The position numbers and the translations under genes are program-made. From Bimastos eiseni (lineage: Eukaryota; Annelida; Clitellata; Crassiclitellata; Lumbricidae), in assembly GCA_959347315.1 (NCBI GenBank), contig OY365822.1:12377601-12441600 (forward strand): a stretch of 64,000 nucleotides of DNA, written 5' to 3'. Shown here in pieces: positions 12,681 through 22,809 of this stretch; position 1 is the stretch's first letter; each line of letters opens with the position of its first letter. The notes under the pieces are model-generated. The model worked only from the letters and a program-made list of their open reading frames with translations, was not told the DNA's origin and made no database searches.

Positions 12681-13865
12681 CTTTTATACTCGCCTTAAAA
12701 CTGTTTCTTATTAGCCGTGCCGGGAGCGCTCCTGAATTAAAGGGGCGTTATATAAATTACCAAAATGAATGAATGAATACATTCATGTATATTTTTTATT
12801 CATGTATTTACTGCAGTGTCTTCCAAGTAGACCTTACCGCACAAAATCGCTGATGCTCAGGATATAACATACAGGGATAGATGATGTGAAATCGTTAAGA
12901 GACAAAACGCACATAGGCCTATATCAACAAGTGATTAATTGCCCACTTAAATAAATTGGAGTAACCGCTGAAGCGAGATGCGTTAATGATGAAACATAAC
13001 GGAACGTTAATGAGCGGAACGAAATGACTTAATTAAGTTTAATTGCGAAACATAGTAAGGGCGAAACATTGATCAGCAGACCGACCCAAATTACGCTTCA
13101 TTAAGTAACATAAAGAAACATTGGAAAGTTGAGCGGATAGATCGATATAGGCAGCGTTACTTTGATCATGAAACGTAACATGACATTAATCAGTCGATCG
13201 ACTGAAGGCTCATTATGCTATAGTTGACCGAAAAAGCGCAGTTAAGAATTATAGGCCTAATCATTATCAGATATGATGATGCAGGGCCGTACCGAGCAAT
13301 AATTGCGCCCTGTGTCTAGCATCAATCTGGCGCCCCCACATTTTTAAAATAGGGCATTTGGTACTGATGCAGCCTTAATTGGGTATGAAGTGTTAGCAAT
13401 TTCATTTTCATAGCCACAGCGTATGAGGCTGGGTGGCCAATGCTCTCTCTCTCTCTGTCTCTCTCTCTTACCGTCCGTAGTTAAACTCCTGCATGGTTGA
13501 CTTGTGAAATGGCACGGATGATGTTACTGCTTCAGTAGCAGTAGTAGGTTCGGTTTAACAACACTGTGATAACATAGATCATTAGCGTCGCCCTCCTCCT
13601 TTATCCAGGCTTTGGATTGGCACTGTCCGGGTGCAAACAGTGGCGGAGTTGTGCCAGCAGGAAAGTGAGCTGGTCCTTCAAGTTTCTTTCCAGCATGCCA
13701 ATACAAACATTGCTCAGAGGAATTTCTTACACGCTGGTTTGATAACTTACAAGCAATGAATAACCTGACGTCAGACTGATCATCTCAGACAAGTGCAGTT
13801 CTGCAATGATCGTCAAAACAATCTGCCACATTAAGGTCTGGTCCCAAATGATGCAATGTCTAGGG

Positions 13866-14429
13866 CAGCGTTTCCCAAACTGTGTTCCGTGGTACCCTAA
13901 GTTTTCGTGAGGTGAAGACAAGGGTTCCACGGAAAACTTTCAATGTGAATAAACTTTGCTTAATATCATTGAAATAATGTTTAACATCTTGTAGCTAGCG
14001 CAGAGCGCCTCCGAGTAGATTTTTTAAGAGGCGCTATATCAAGTTTTATTGATTAAAGATTAAAAGATCTGCAAGACATTATATGGAAGAGAATTCATAT
14101 GTCATTGTCACAGATATTTGTGTTGTTATCAGTGGCGGTCATCTCACTTGACAGGTGGGGGGGGGACACCCAATGAGAGGGGTAGGAAATGTGGGGGGAC
14201 ACGCATGTAAATTGTCCCCTCTCTGTAAAGGGTGGGGGACTTGTCCCCTCGATATCCGGGATTTCCACCCCTGGTTATTAATCTAATCTAGGCCTAAACC
14301 AAGATTTGTCTGCATTCTCAAGTGTTTGTAATATAACCACAACAGAGTATATTGAGTTTTGGACAGGGTTCCGCTAAGTAAATTTAGTATCAAAGAGGCT
14401 CTATGGCTAAAAAAGATTGGGAAATGCTG
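13866..14429. mobile_element. hAT-type non-autonomous transposon with 8-bp target duplication
   Basis: Ends are CAGCGTTTCCCAAACTG on the left and, on the reverse strand, CAGCATTTCCCAATCTT on the right. They are flanked by the identical octamer gtctaggg at 13858-13865 and 14430-14437. No transposase frame is seen. It carries a second MITE inside (14130-14273). Confidence 0.85.
14130..14273. mobile_element. hAT-like MITE (GGCGGCGATC family), nested copy
   Basis: Starts CAGTGGCGGTCATCTC and ends ATTTCCACCCCTG, with the family core gacacccaatgagagggg. It is inserted within the larger hAT-type element. The flanking octamers gttgttat and gttattaa match only in part. Confidence 0.7.
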
Positions 14430-14685
14430 GTCTAGGGAATTAGCGCATGCAGCCGCATCAACACACACTCTTAAAACAAATAACCGCAAGTATATATAAT
14501 GAAAATATGTTATAATGAGGGCCTCTGGTCATATCCAAGGGCACTGGTTACAGAGCCAGTAATAACTAGTCTACGGTGTAATAGAGCATTTAAAGAGTGC
14601 CATTCAAATATCATCAAACAAGTGAGTTAGTTCCCCATTTAATAAATATTCATAATCCAAAAGTCTATCGAATATCACGTCAGAA

Positions 14686-17600
14686 TCACTTGGTGGGACC
14701 GACACTCGGTGAGGAAGAGTGGAGATAGTTCGGCGCAGGAACGGCGCCTCTGTTAGGCGCGGAAAGCGACAACGCCGCCTCTTCCGACTTTATGTGACTG
14801 CCTAAAGAGTGGGACTCCTTCTTCAAGACGTTAAGAAGTAATTGCGAGCTCTCGAGAATCTAAAATGAGAAAAACCTAATCACACATCAGTCCATGGGTA
14901 CCCAACACATTACGTGCCAATGCAACTTCTGGGAACAGTCAGGCATGTGCCTATAGCATAGGCCTATGTAGACACTCGTCAAAAGCATAAAGATCAGAAT
15001 GTTATACTTGGCCACATGTTTCCATGACAACTTGAGAAACGTACAGCTAAGGTAAAAGAGTTTCAATCAGTTTGTCTGCTTTGATAAACATGACTACATT
15101 CTTTCTGTTAAGTATCATTTGTAAACTACTTTTCACTGTCTGCCTGTAAGTCTAATGACACACCACCCATTGCAAACTATCTATTCTTAAGTACATTGAC
15201 TCACTGCCCATGTATAAGAACATTGCACTGGCTGACTGCCAGTGTAATGGTACTGCACTCATAAATACGCACATTGAGCCTTGATGTACATTCAGAAGGC
15301 TAACTCTCAGTTTGCAAGACCATTGGCTCACTGCTCGTTTGTAAGTTTATTTGGCTCCTTGCCAGTTAATAAGCACACTAACTGGGCACAGTCATTTTGG
15401 TTCAATGCCGGTTCGTAAGTGGATTGGATCACTGCTTATTTCGGAAGCGCTTCTGAGTAGAGATCTTGTAGGGGTGCATTATAAATCCTCCAAATAAATA
15501 AAAAATAAACAAAATTGGCTCACTGCCCATTCACATAAGACAACCTGCTCGTTTATAAAAAGTGCACTGACTAACTGCTCATTCACAAACCAAACTGGCT
15601 CACTGCCCATTTGTCAATAAATTGACTATTGGCTCACTGTCCATTTGTCAATAAATTGACTATTGGCTCACTGTCCATTTGTCAATAAATTGACTATTGG
15701 CTCACTGTCCATTTGTCAATAAATTGACTATTGGCTCACTGCCCATTTGTCAATAAATTGACTATTGGCTGGCTCACAACCCATTTATCAATAAATTGAC
15801 CTGTAATGTACATGTACATACCTGTAATCCTTCATTGCAATTAAAATGATATCGTCGAGTACGTCTACAGTAGGCCTATATGAATTTTCGAAGACCGGAT
15901 AATAATAATTATAGGTCGGATAAAAACCACTATAAACCACAACTGCCCATTCATTACTCCATTGGTTCACTGCCCATTCATTATTCCATTGGTTCACTGC
16001 CCATTCATTATTCCATTGGTTCACTGCCCATTCATTACTCCATTGGTTCACTGCCCGCTTAAAAATTACCTGAATCGCTGCCCGCTCACAAGTACAGTGG
16101 CTCACCGTCAGTTTGTAAGTATGTTGACCAATCGGCCACTTATGGCGATCACAACCATGCACTGACTTGGCCCTCTGGATCTTATCCATCATATGAAAAT
16201 CATCTTCAACACTGTACATCACCTCTGAGCCACAATCACGTCAAAATATTAAAGGAGCAACAACACCATGAAGAAGGCAGACCTTCATATAGGCGGCTTC
16301 TGTTTCGGCAATCGTGCGATCGAACTCATTTCGAGTGACGATCTTTCGGCTCAAACTTTCGTTGACCTTTCCGAGTCGCTCCGTAAGAATCCGAATGTCG
16401 TTCTGCAGTTTCCGTTTTTCCTCCTCCTCGACTGTTATATGGCGTCGAAGCTCATCACGCTTCGTACACAAGTCTTCAATGCCTTTGCAATGAAAAAAAG
16501 ACAGAAAACAGATAAAATGCAATGCATGGCACGTCTTCCTGAGAGAAACATATAATTGCATGCGATGCACAATATGCTTTCCGCAAGATCGTTTTTATAT
16601 AGCATCTCTACAAGATCCATCATACAGTAGTGCTATATAAATGTGTAGAACAAAAGGATTAAACAAGCACAGTTCCACTTGTAATTTAGTCAAGCAATTT
16701 CACTTGTGATCCTCAATATAATTTAATGTATTCATCCCCAAGGCAAGATATTTCTGTCTATTTACATTATTGTTAACCTTAATTAATACACAATGCACCA
16801 TTGTTTGGCCTTGCCTGATGAAAAGATACGAAACAAAGGATTGATGTACCATATGCAAGGCGACATGTGTGGCAAAGTGACCGATTGGCTAGAGCGGTCG
16901 GCCCGTCACGCTCAGTGTGCGGGTTCGACCCTCGTCCGAGGAGTCATTGTGCAGGGACCTTGAGCAAGTATTTTGCGCACAATTGCTCTGCATTACAACT
17001 GCAGTTGCGTCATCGAGGCGTGTGCACTTCTGAGCCAAAAATGTTGGAAGAAGGGTGATATCAAATTTCAGTTGTTATATAAGAGGAACATTATATTCTT
17101 CATGCAAGAAACCAAACTGCAAACACCAAACTGTAAACAAAGTGATATTCAACAACTGATCAATTGCAGCACAGATTATCCCACGCTGCTTACAACCTGT
17201 CACACAGGAAGCTTGTATTTCGGCTCAACAATGCACGTGAACAGATTACAAAACAGAAACTAGCAAACTACAAAAAAGAGACCAAATTATTATAATAACC
17301 CTAACCGACCCTCATTAAGCCAGTAAACCTACCCTAGCTAGCTCACACGACACTTGACCCTAAACGACCCTCACAATGCCGGCATTATACACACCCCGAT
17401 ACTGCAAGTTTGCCGTGTAGTACAGGGGTCAACACATGGACTGAAAGCTAAGATTTCACCGAGTCTCTGTAAACAACGTGCACTATAGCACAGACAAAAC
17501 TGAATAAACTGGCATCACTGTCTGTCTTTTATATATAATTTTAACTGTAAATATATCGCCGTTGTGTCGTAGGGCGCTATATAAATTAACGTTTACTAAA

Positions 17601-17744
17601 ACCATATCGCCATACACAAGTCCAGACCTGCTCCATTTCTAACCAAAATGCTCATCTAATAGTTCTGAAAATACAACGAAACTTGCACTGACATTTAACC
17701 AACTCGCTGTTGTACGCTTGAAGAGCAGCACCTTGCTGCGACAT
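14686..17744 (-). CDS. SSNA1: SSNA1/NA14 coiled-coil microtubule protein, complete, 3 exons
   Basis: Minus-strand exons are 17693-17744 (start ATG at 17744, [17 protein letters not shown]), 16283-16482 ([14 protein letters not shown] to [15 protein letters not shown]) and 14686-14859 ([15 protein letters not shown] to stop TGA). The codon for Cys18 is split across intron 1 (t|gc) and intron 2 is phase 0. All borders are GT/AG on the minus strand. The product is 141 residues against about 119 in human. The difference is a longer, Ser/Pro-rich C-terminal tail after the coiled coil. [14 protein letters not shown] is a near-invariant signature of this family. SSNA1 forms fibrils that bind and remodel microtubules at centrioles, basal bodies and cytokinetic bridges. 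Intron 1 carries a tRNA-derived SINE and intron 2 carries two tandem arrays (15585-15790 and 15940-16060). The gene runs towards stomatin and away from the CFAP47-like gene. Confidence 0.95.
15585..15795. repeat. 35-bp tandem array in SSNA1 intron 2
   Basis: About six copies of a 35-bp unit containing ttggctcactgtccatttg and tcaataaattgactat. Confidence 0.9.
15940..16065. repeat. 27-bp tandem array in SSNA1 intron 2
   Basis: Between four and five copies of a 27-bp unit, actgcccattcattactcca plus ttggttc. It shares the cactgcccatt word with the 35-bp array, so the two are related. Confidence 0.9.
16866..17073 (+). mobile_element. tRNA-derived SINE, copy 3, in SSNA1 intron 1
   Basis: Full-length match to the family with a shorter linker between the tRNA-like A- and B-box words. 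It is antisense to SSNA1. Confidence 0.85.
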
Positions 17745-18136
17745 GATTTGCTTTAGTGATATTTAAAATAACAATTTCCTTGTCAACCAAGTTTATTTGT
17801 CGCAGACATTCAAACAATCGCTTTACCACAGACTTTACGCAACATGGATGCTACACATGAGGCGTAAATAGGTAAGTAAACAGCTGAACGCGCTAGCATA
17901 GACAGTTATTAAGACTCCTATCTATAAAATCAAATTAAATTAATTCTAGGTCGAAATAGTAATTTTCAAATTTTATCAGTACCGCAAAAGCAAAACTATG
18001 GGAACCAGTTTATTCACAGACGCTCAGTAAAGCACCAACCGTTCAAGCAGGTTTGAACTAGTTAGGATGTAGTCTAAGGCCTATAATCGTGATCACAATC
18101 TCTTGATTTCTTAAGCGCTTCTCTAACGCCAAGCGC
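17745..18136. promoter_or_regulatory. possible bidirectional promoter between SSNA1 and a plus-strand gene
   Basis: These 392 bases separate the SSNA1 ATG (minus) from the candidate plus-strand ATG. The interval is free of the recognised SINE and MITE families and holds several CpG-containing words near 18110-18180. No TATA box is placed convincingly. The call rests on gene orientation only. Confidence 0.3.
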
Positions 18137-18229
18137 ATGGCACCAGCAAATAATCACAACAAGCGCCGCGTCGTATTAGAGGTGCTGTCTATGATAGCGA
18201 GGTCTGGAGGAGATCTGAGTCAGAAAAAT
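18137..18229 (+). CDS. candidate first coding exon of a plus-strand gene, divergent from SSNA1
   Basis: ATG at 18137 opens 31 codons (MAPANNHNKRRVVLEVLSMI...) ending exactly at a good donor, aaaaat|gtgagt. It lies 392 bp from the SSNA1 start codon on the other strand, in a locally CpG-richer stretch. It resembles no protein I recognise, and its phase (0) does not fit the first readable CFAP47-like exon, so intermediate exons would be needed. It may be the 5' end of the CFAP47-like gene, another gene, or chance. Confidence 0.3.
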
Positions 18230-19704
18230 GTGAGTTTCACTGATTACGAATAGGCGCTGGAACGCGGAAGATACGCTGGATTGATTACAACAGGAGTTCT
18301 AGGTACTGTGTTGGGGTTGATACTTCATTTTGAAGTGGAAGGCCAGGGATATATTATGATAGAATGTCTTGTCGGTCAGTGGGGTAATATTGAATTTCTT
18401 ATGTACAGTAAATTAGAATCAAGCAACTTCAAGTAATACCCATTAACAAGAAGGTGAACTGAGGGGCATTATGACATTGCACTAGACATAAGCACTCTCG
18501 CTTGAAAATTACGATTTCGAGCTAGAATTAATTTAATTACTGTCCGAAGTAATGACGAAAAATAAAGCGAATTAGCAATTAATTTCTATATTAGTGATTA
18601 CAAGTATTTTACAGTCTCTTCTTGGCGTTCCCTCTAGCGGGATATTCCTCCCAATTGGGTCCTCCATGGTATCCACCAGTCTTCCAGTTTACGTTGTGCT
18701 CTGTTATACCTCCTTTAGCGAATTTTTGTGCTTAAAGCCAGTTTATTATTTTTATTTTTGTGTTTGTATTGTTGGATATCAATAAACGAGTTTAAACGAA
18801 GTTAAACGAGTGACCCCATTAACATGGCGAAACACAGATTGATCTAGAAGTACTGAAAATATGCGAAATTCAGAGGGATGTTCCTGTCAGAGTCGAGGTG
18901 CATAATGTGTAATGGGTAGGTGGAAGAATTTCAGACGATGAGTGACTGGGAAACTGGAGATAGAGATAGAGAAACTGAAATAGGAGGATAGCCTGATAGA
19001 TCGGGGCGGCGTGATGAAGAGTTGCGAGGGAAGGCTATAGGCCAACTCAAGATTTGTTAAAACAAGGCATGCATATGAAGAAAAACTATAGGCCTAACTA
19101 GGTTCAGAGGCGTCAATTCCTTTCCCCCTGAGCGAGGAGGCAAGCTCCCCGGTCCCAAGTGTCAGGAAGGCAAAAACATTCCCTCTAGGACTCAAAATAC
19201 CCCATACCTTAAACTGGAGGCAGTTCCCTCCGGACTCCCTCTATCTGGAAGCCTCTGACTAGGCTTAAGTATACATACCCTGTGTCGGTTATTCATGATC
19301 TGCGGTTGTAAGAGCTGGACTCTGAAAAAATAGGATGAAAACGAGTGAACGCGTTTGAAATGAAGTTCCTACATGTACGACGGGTATTACGAGTAGGCCT
19401 AGCATGGACTGCAAAAAATACCAATGAATGGATACTTGAGACAGATGAAGTAGAGATAACTTTACTGATACACATGAAAAAGAGGAAACTGGGATAAATC
19501 GGACATACGTATTGTATATGCATGACATGTATAGGCCTGTACTGAGAAAAGAAGATAGCTGCACGAAGAAAGAACTTGTCCAAGGAACAGTCCCGGGCAA
19601 ATGGGTGAGAGGCACTGGGGCAGACTAAGAATGGCGTCGGTCGATGTACAACATTCGAATATAGACTGGAATGCCAGTGAATCAGCTCATGAGGAAGGCG
19701 GAGG

Positions 19705-19998
19705 CAGGGCCGTACCGAGCTATAATTGCGCCCTGTGCCTAGCATCAATCGGGGAACTCCTCCACTGTTTGAACTTTGACAGTGACAGTCGCAAGCCTGG
19801 AAAAAGGAGGAGGGCGACATGAAATCATTTTCGATATAGAACGGTGTCGTTAAAAAATTAATAACGCATCAATCTGGCGCCCCCACATTTTGAAAATAGT
19901 GCATTTTTTGGAATAATAAGTTATTCCAACCTGAATTTTGCGCCCTTTCCACATTTGCACCCTGGGCCTAGGCCCCACTGCCCCCTCGGTACGGCCCT
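19705..19998. mobile_element. hAT-like MITE (GGGCCGTACCGAG family) with nested insertion
   Basis: Inverted ends are CAGGGCCGTACCGAG and CTCGGTACGGCCCT, flanked by aggcggagg at 19696-19704 and 19999-20007. Positions 19751-19865 are a separate insert flanked by gcatcaatc (19742-19750 and 19866-19874). Relatives are at 13283-13365 (fragment) and 45898-46075. Confidence 0.85.
19751..19865 (-). mobile_element. short interspersed element inserted in a MITE, 9-bp target duplication
   Basis: A 115-bp block in inverted orientation of the TTTAACGACAC family. The nonamer gcatcaatc on both sides is continuous in the empty site of the sister MITE at 13283. Confidence 0.75.
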
Positions 19999-21189
19999 AG
20001 GCGGAGGACAGGCGTGAATGGAGAAAGACAGTCGATGATGCGGCCAACCCTCGCTACGAACATGGCTGAAGAACAAGACAAGACACATTCTAATTATTGA
20101 TCATTATTCAATATTATCTTGAGTCTTTCTAGACAAGGAATGATCAGCTAAACTCAGTGATTGAATTATCGAGGGTTTGGGAGAGTTCAACCCCCCAGTT
20201 CATCTTCAACCCCGCCATTTAATTCTAAAAAATTACCCGCGGGATCAAACAGCTTTCAATGGCTTAGTGAATCTAAACACAGCTTAGAATCAAGTTCGCG
20301 TACCAAACACCCACAGTTTTGGTATACCCTCTACAATTTAGCCCGTATATATACCAGTTTCAGAATCGTAAAAATTCTGGTTGGAATATCTGGAATTGCG
20401 AAACTTTTTCAACCATCTAGTTCAAATTTGACAATTCAAACCCTGGCTGAACTGGTTTGACTGTGTTCCACCCACCCAGCTGGAATCACCTATCTCGAGT
20501 ATCTCTCAGTTTATCCCTTTCAAAGTTTGATTAATCGTCTGACGTGTACTTCATGTACTGGTTCGAATCAAAAGAGCCGCTGACGAATCTAATTAAGAAG
20601 CGGTCCTATATAAATGCTACATTACAGACAATTTACAGTTGTAATCAGGGCTTGAAGGTGGACGGTATGAAACGGTTTGCCATACCGGCACCTCTATTGG
20701 CCGACTGCAAGCATGCCGGTACATCTACAGACGCCCCCATGTCCCTTAATCGGGAGGGAAGAAGGGGAAAACGGTTCTCGTATCCATACTGCAGGCACTT
20801 CTATTTTGCCACTTCAAACCCTGGTTGTAATTAAAATTCTGAATGGTATGGCACCGATGCCACACAGTCCGGAATGCTGTTTAATAACAGTCCTAAATCT
20901 GTCTGCTTTGTCATCGTTCTCAATGATGAAGCCATTGGTCAGGAAACAGTGAGTGAACTCATTTAACGTATTTTCCTAATAACATGTGATCGTGTCTGAG
21001 GAAACCTTAGCTAGTTAGACAAAATGAGTTTCAAACTGTCAGCAGTTTTCTATTACAAATTACCAGATAATAAGGCGGAAATGCGTTTTTCTGCTGATTT
21101 TGTGTGTATTGGTAGGTTTCAGGTTGATTTTGTTCCAACTGATTACAGATGACAGTATTATAGGGGTGTTGTTTGTTTATGACATAGAT

Positions 21190-21567
21190 CAGCGATTCCC
21201 AACCTGTGGCCCACGGGCCAAAAGTGGCCCGCCAGGCCTCAAAAAGTGGCCCTCGACCTATAAAAGATTTTTAAAATATATGTTGAAAAAAATGAATATT
21301 TGACAGAATAGTTATTTTCTACTATAAATTGTTATAATTATTTTGATGATGTCTGTAAGTGACTTCAAATGTACTATATTGAAGTTCAATTTAACAATTA
21401 TATACGTTATAGTACATCTCTAGTCACGAGGTTAGCCTATGTCAATAAACCGCCGCTAATACATAAGTATTCTTTATTGCATAAAATAATTATTTTAACC
21501 CTGTGGCCCATCATGTCCTCGTACTAAATAAAAGTGGCCCTTAGTCGAAAAAGGTTGGGAACCACTG
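21190..21567. mobile_element. hAT-type MITE (CAGCGATTCCCAACC ends) with exact 8-bp target duplication
   Basis: The left end is CAGCGATTCCCAACCTGTGG and the right end is GGTTGGGAACCACTG. The octamer acatagat lies at 21182-21189 and 21568-21575. Both arms contain gtggccc words. This end type is typical of hAT Charlie-like elements. Confidence 0.9.
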
Positions 21568-22434
21568 ACATAGATGATTAACAATGCCCTCTTCTTTCTC
21601 CAGGCTTGGGACTGACACTACCACGGATAGGGTAGTGGCCAGTTTTAATTGTTAATCGAAATATTATACACATATTTAGTAATACAGTTCCTTTTTTATG
21701 AGTAGTTTGCGAATTTGATGCATGCAGTAGACTTAATGAATTGAGGGTTGTGTTTAGAATGATGATTAAATAAGATTAAAACAGTGTGTAGATAGCTTGG
21801 GCGTCACAGTTTTAAAATAAACTATTTGCAAAGTGGTTATTCGTTTTTTCATAACTCGTCTTTCTAATCGTCAGTTTCAGTTGCATAAATCAATTCAAGC
21901 CACATAAATTAGCAAATAATTACCTTGTTGAGGATTTAATATAATATACAGAAGGACAAAAATTAGGACGGTAGAAGTTGGCCATGCAAAGTCAATCAAT
22001 TCAATCCCCATCTTGTGATTAGCGAGTGTATCGTAAGAAGTGCTATTTACAAAAGTGTCATTTCACTAGCTATGCTAGACTTTAGCGCCATATAGCGATG
22101 TGTTACTCACTGGCTATGCCAGACTCGAGTGATCTTTAACAGTGTCTGGTGCTGACCCACAACGCTGGATTCAAGCGTTTTTGGTGCGTGAGCCAAATGC
22201 TGAATGACAAGCTGAGATTTCTCTTCTTTTATATTATTTAAGTTGCAAATCCAATATATACCTGTTTTAGTGGGACCATTAATGAACATATTTATTTGCA
22301 AATACAAATATTGCCTATATAATTCTCTGGCACCTTTCTGTGTAGTAAAATAATTGGGATGTTATAAATGAATCATAGCATGACAATCTTTTGTTATCAG
22401 AATAAAATTTTAATTGGCCTATTTGACCTACAAA

Positions 22435-22760
22435 CGCCACAGCACCATTACAACTCCTGCCTTCAATCACTGATTACATCCCTCCACGTTGCCTGTGATG
22501 ATCAAATACAGGCCTTTTGGCTAAGCCACAATGCTTAACAATTGATTACTCTCATTTGTTCCATGCCTCTGCTGCTAAGGAATCGACTACTACCTCTTAT
22601 CTCAAATTATCTCTTCTTTCAAATGCGGCTCAGAACTCACTCTTCTCCTTGGCTTTCAAGGATTTGAATATCTGCTGCTTTGCCTGGTGGCTGACCATGC
22701 GTGCCTCAGATTCACATTTTGGTTGTCCGTACTCGCATCACAATTTTATTTATTAATTAT
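22435..22760 (+). mobile_element. LINE coding remnant
   Basis: The translation contains FHASAAKE and AQNSLFSLAFKDL, resembling the C-terminal end of CR1-like ORF2 proteins. A related stretch lies at 25440-25915, and other scraps of such LINE ends are at 24440-24725 and 40850-41130. All are broken. Confidence 0.45.
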
Positions 22761-22809
22761 GATTATAATATTAATCTCATGTATGTGTGCACGCTTAACT
22801 TCTCTCCAG

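Larger units (their letters stand above)
18230..22809. other. region between the candidate first exon and the first readable CFAP47-like exon
   Basis: Two MITEs (19705-19998 and 21190-21567) and interspersed repeats are present. A repeat at 19110-19260 is an inverted relative of 4960-5120. I see no exon resembling the N-terminal ASH domains of CFAP47 on either strand. Confidence 0.5.

Noticed and set aside
15788..16222. Minus-strand 144-codon frame with NQWSNEWAV repeats
   Set aside because: It is the translation of the 27-bp tandem array in SSNA1 intron 2.
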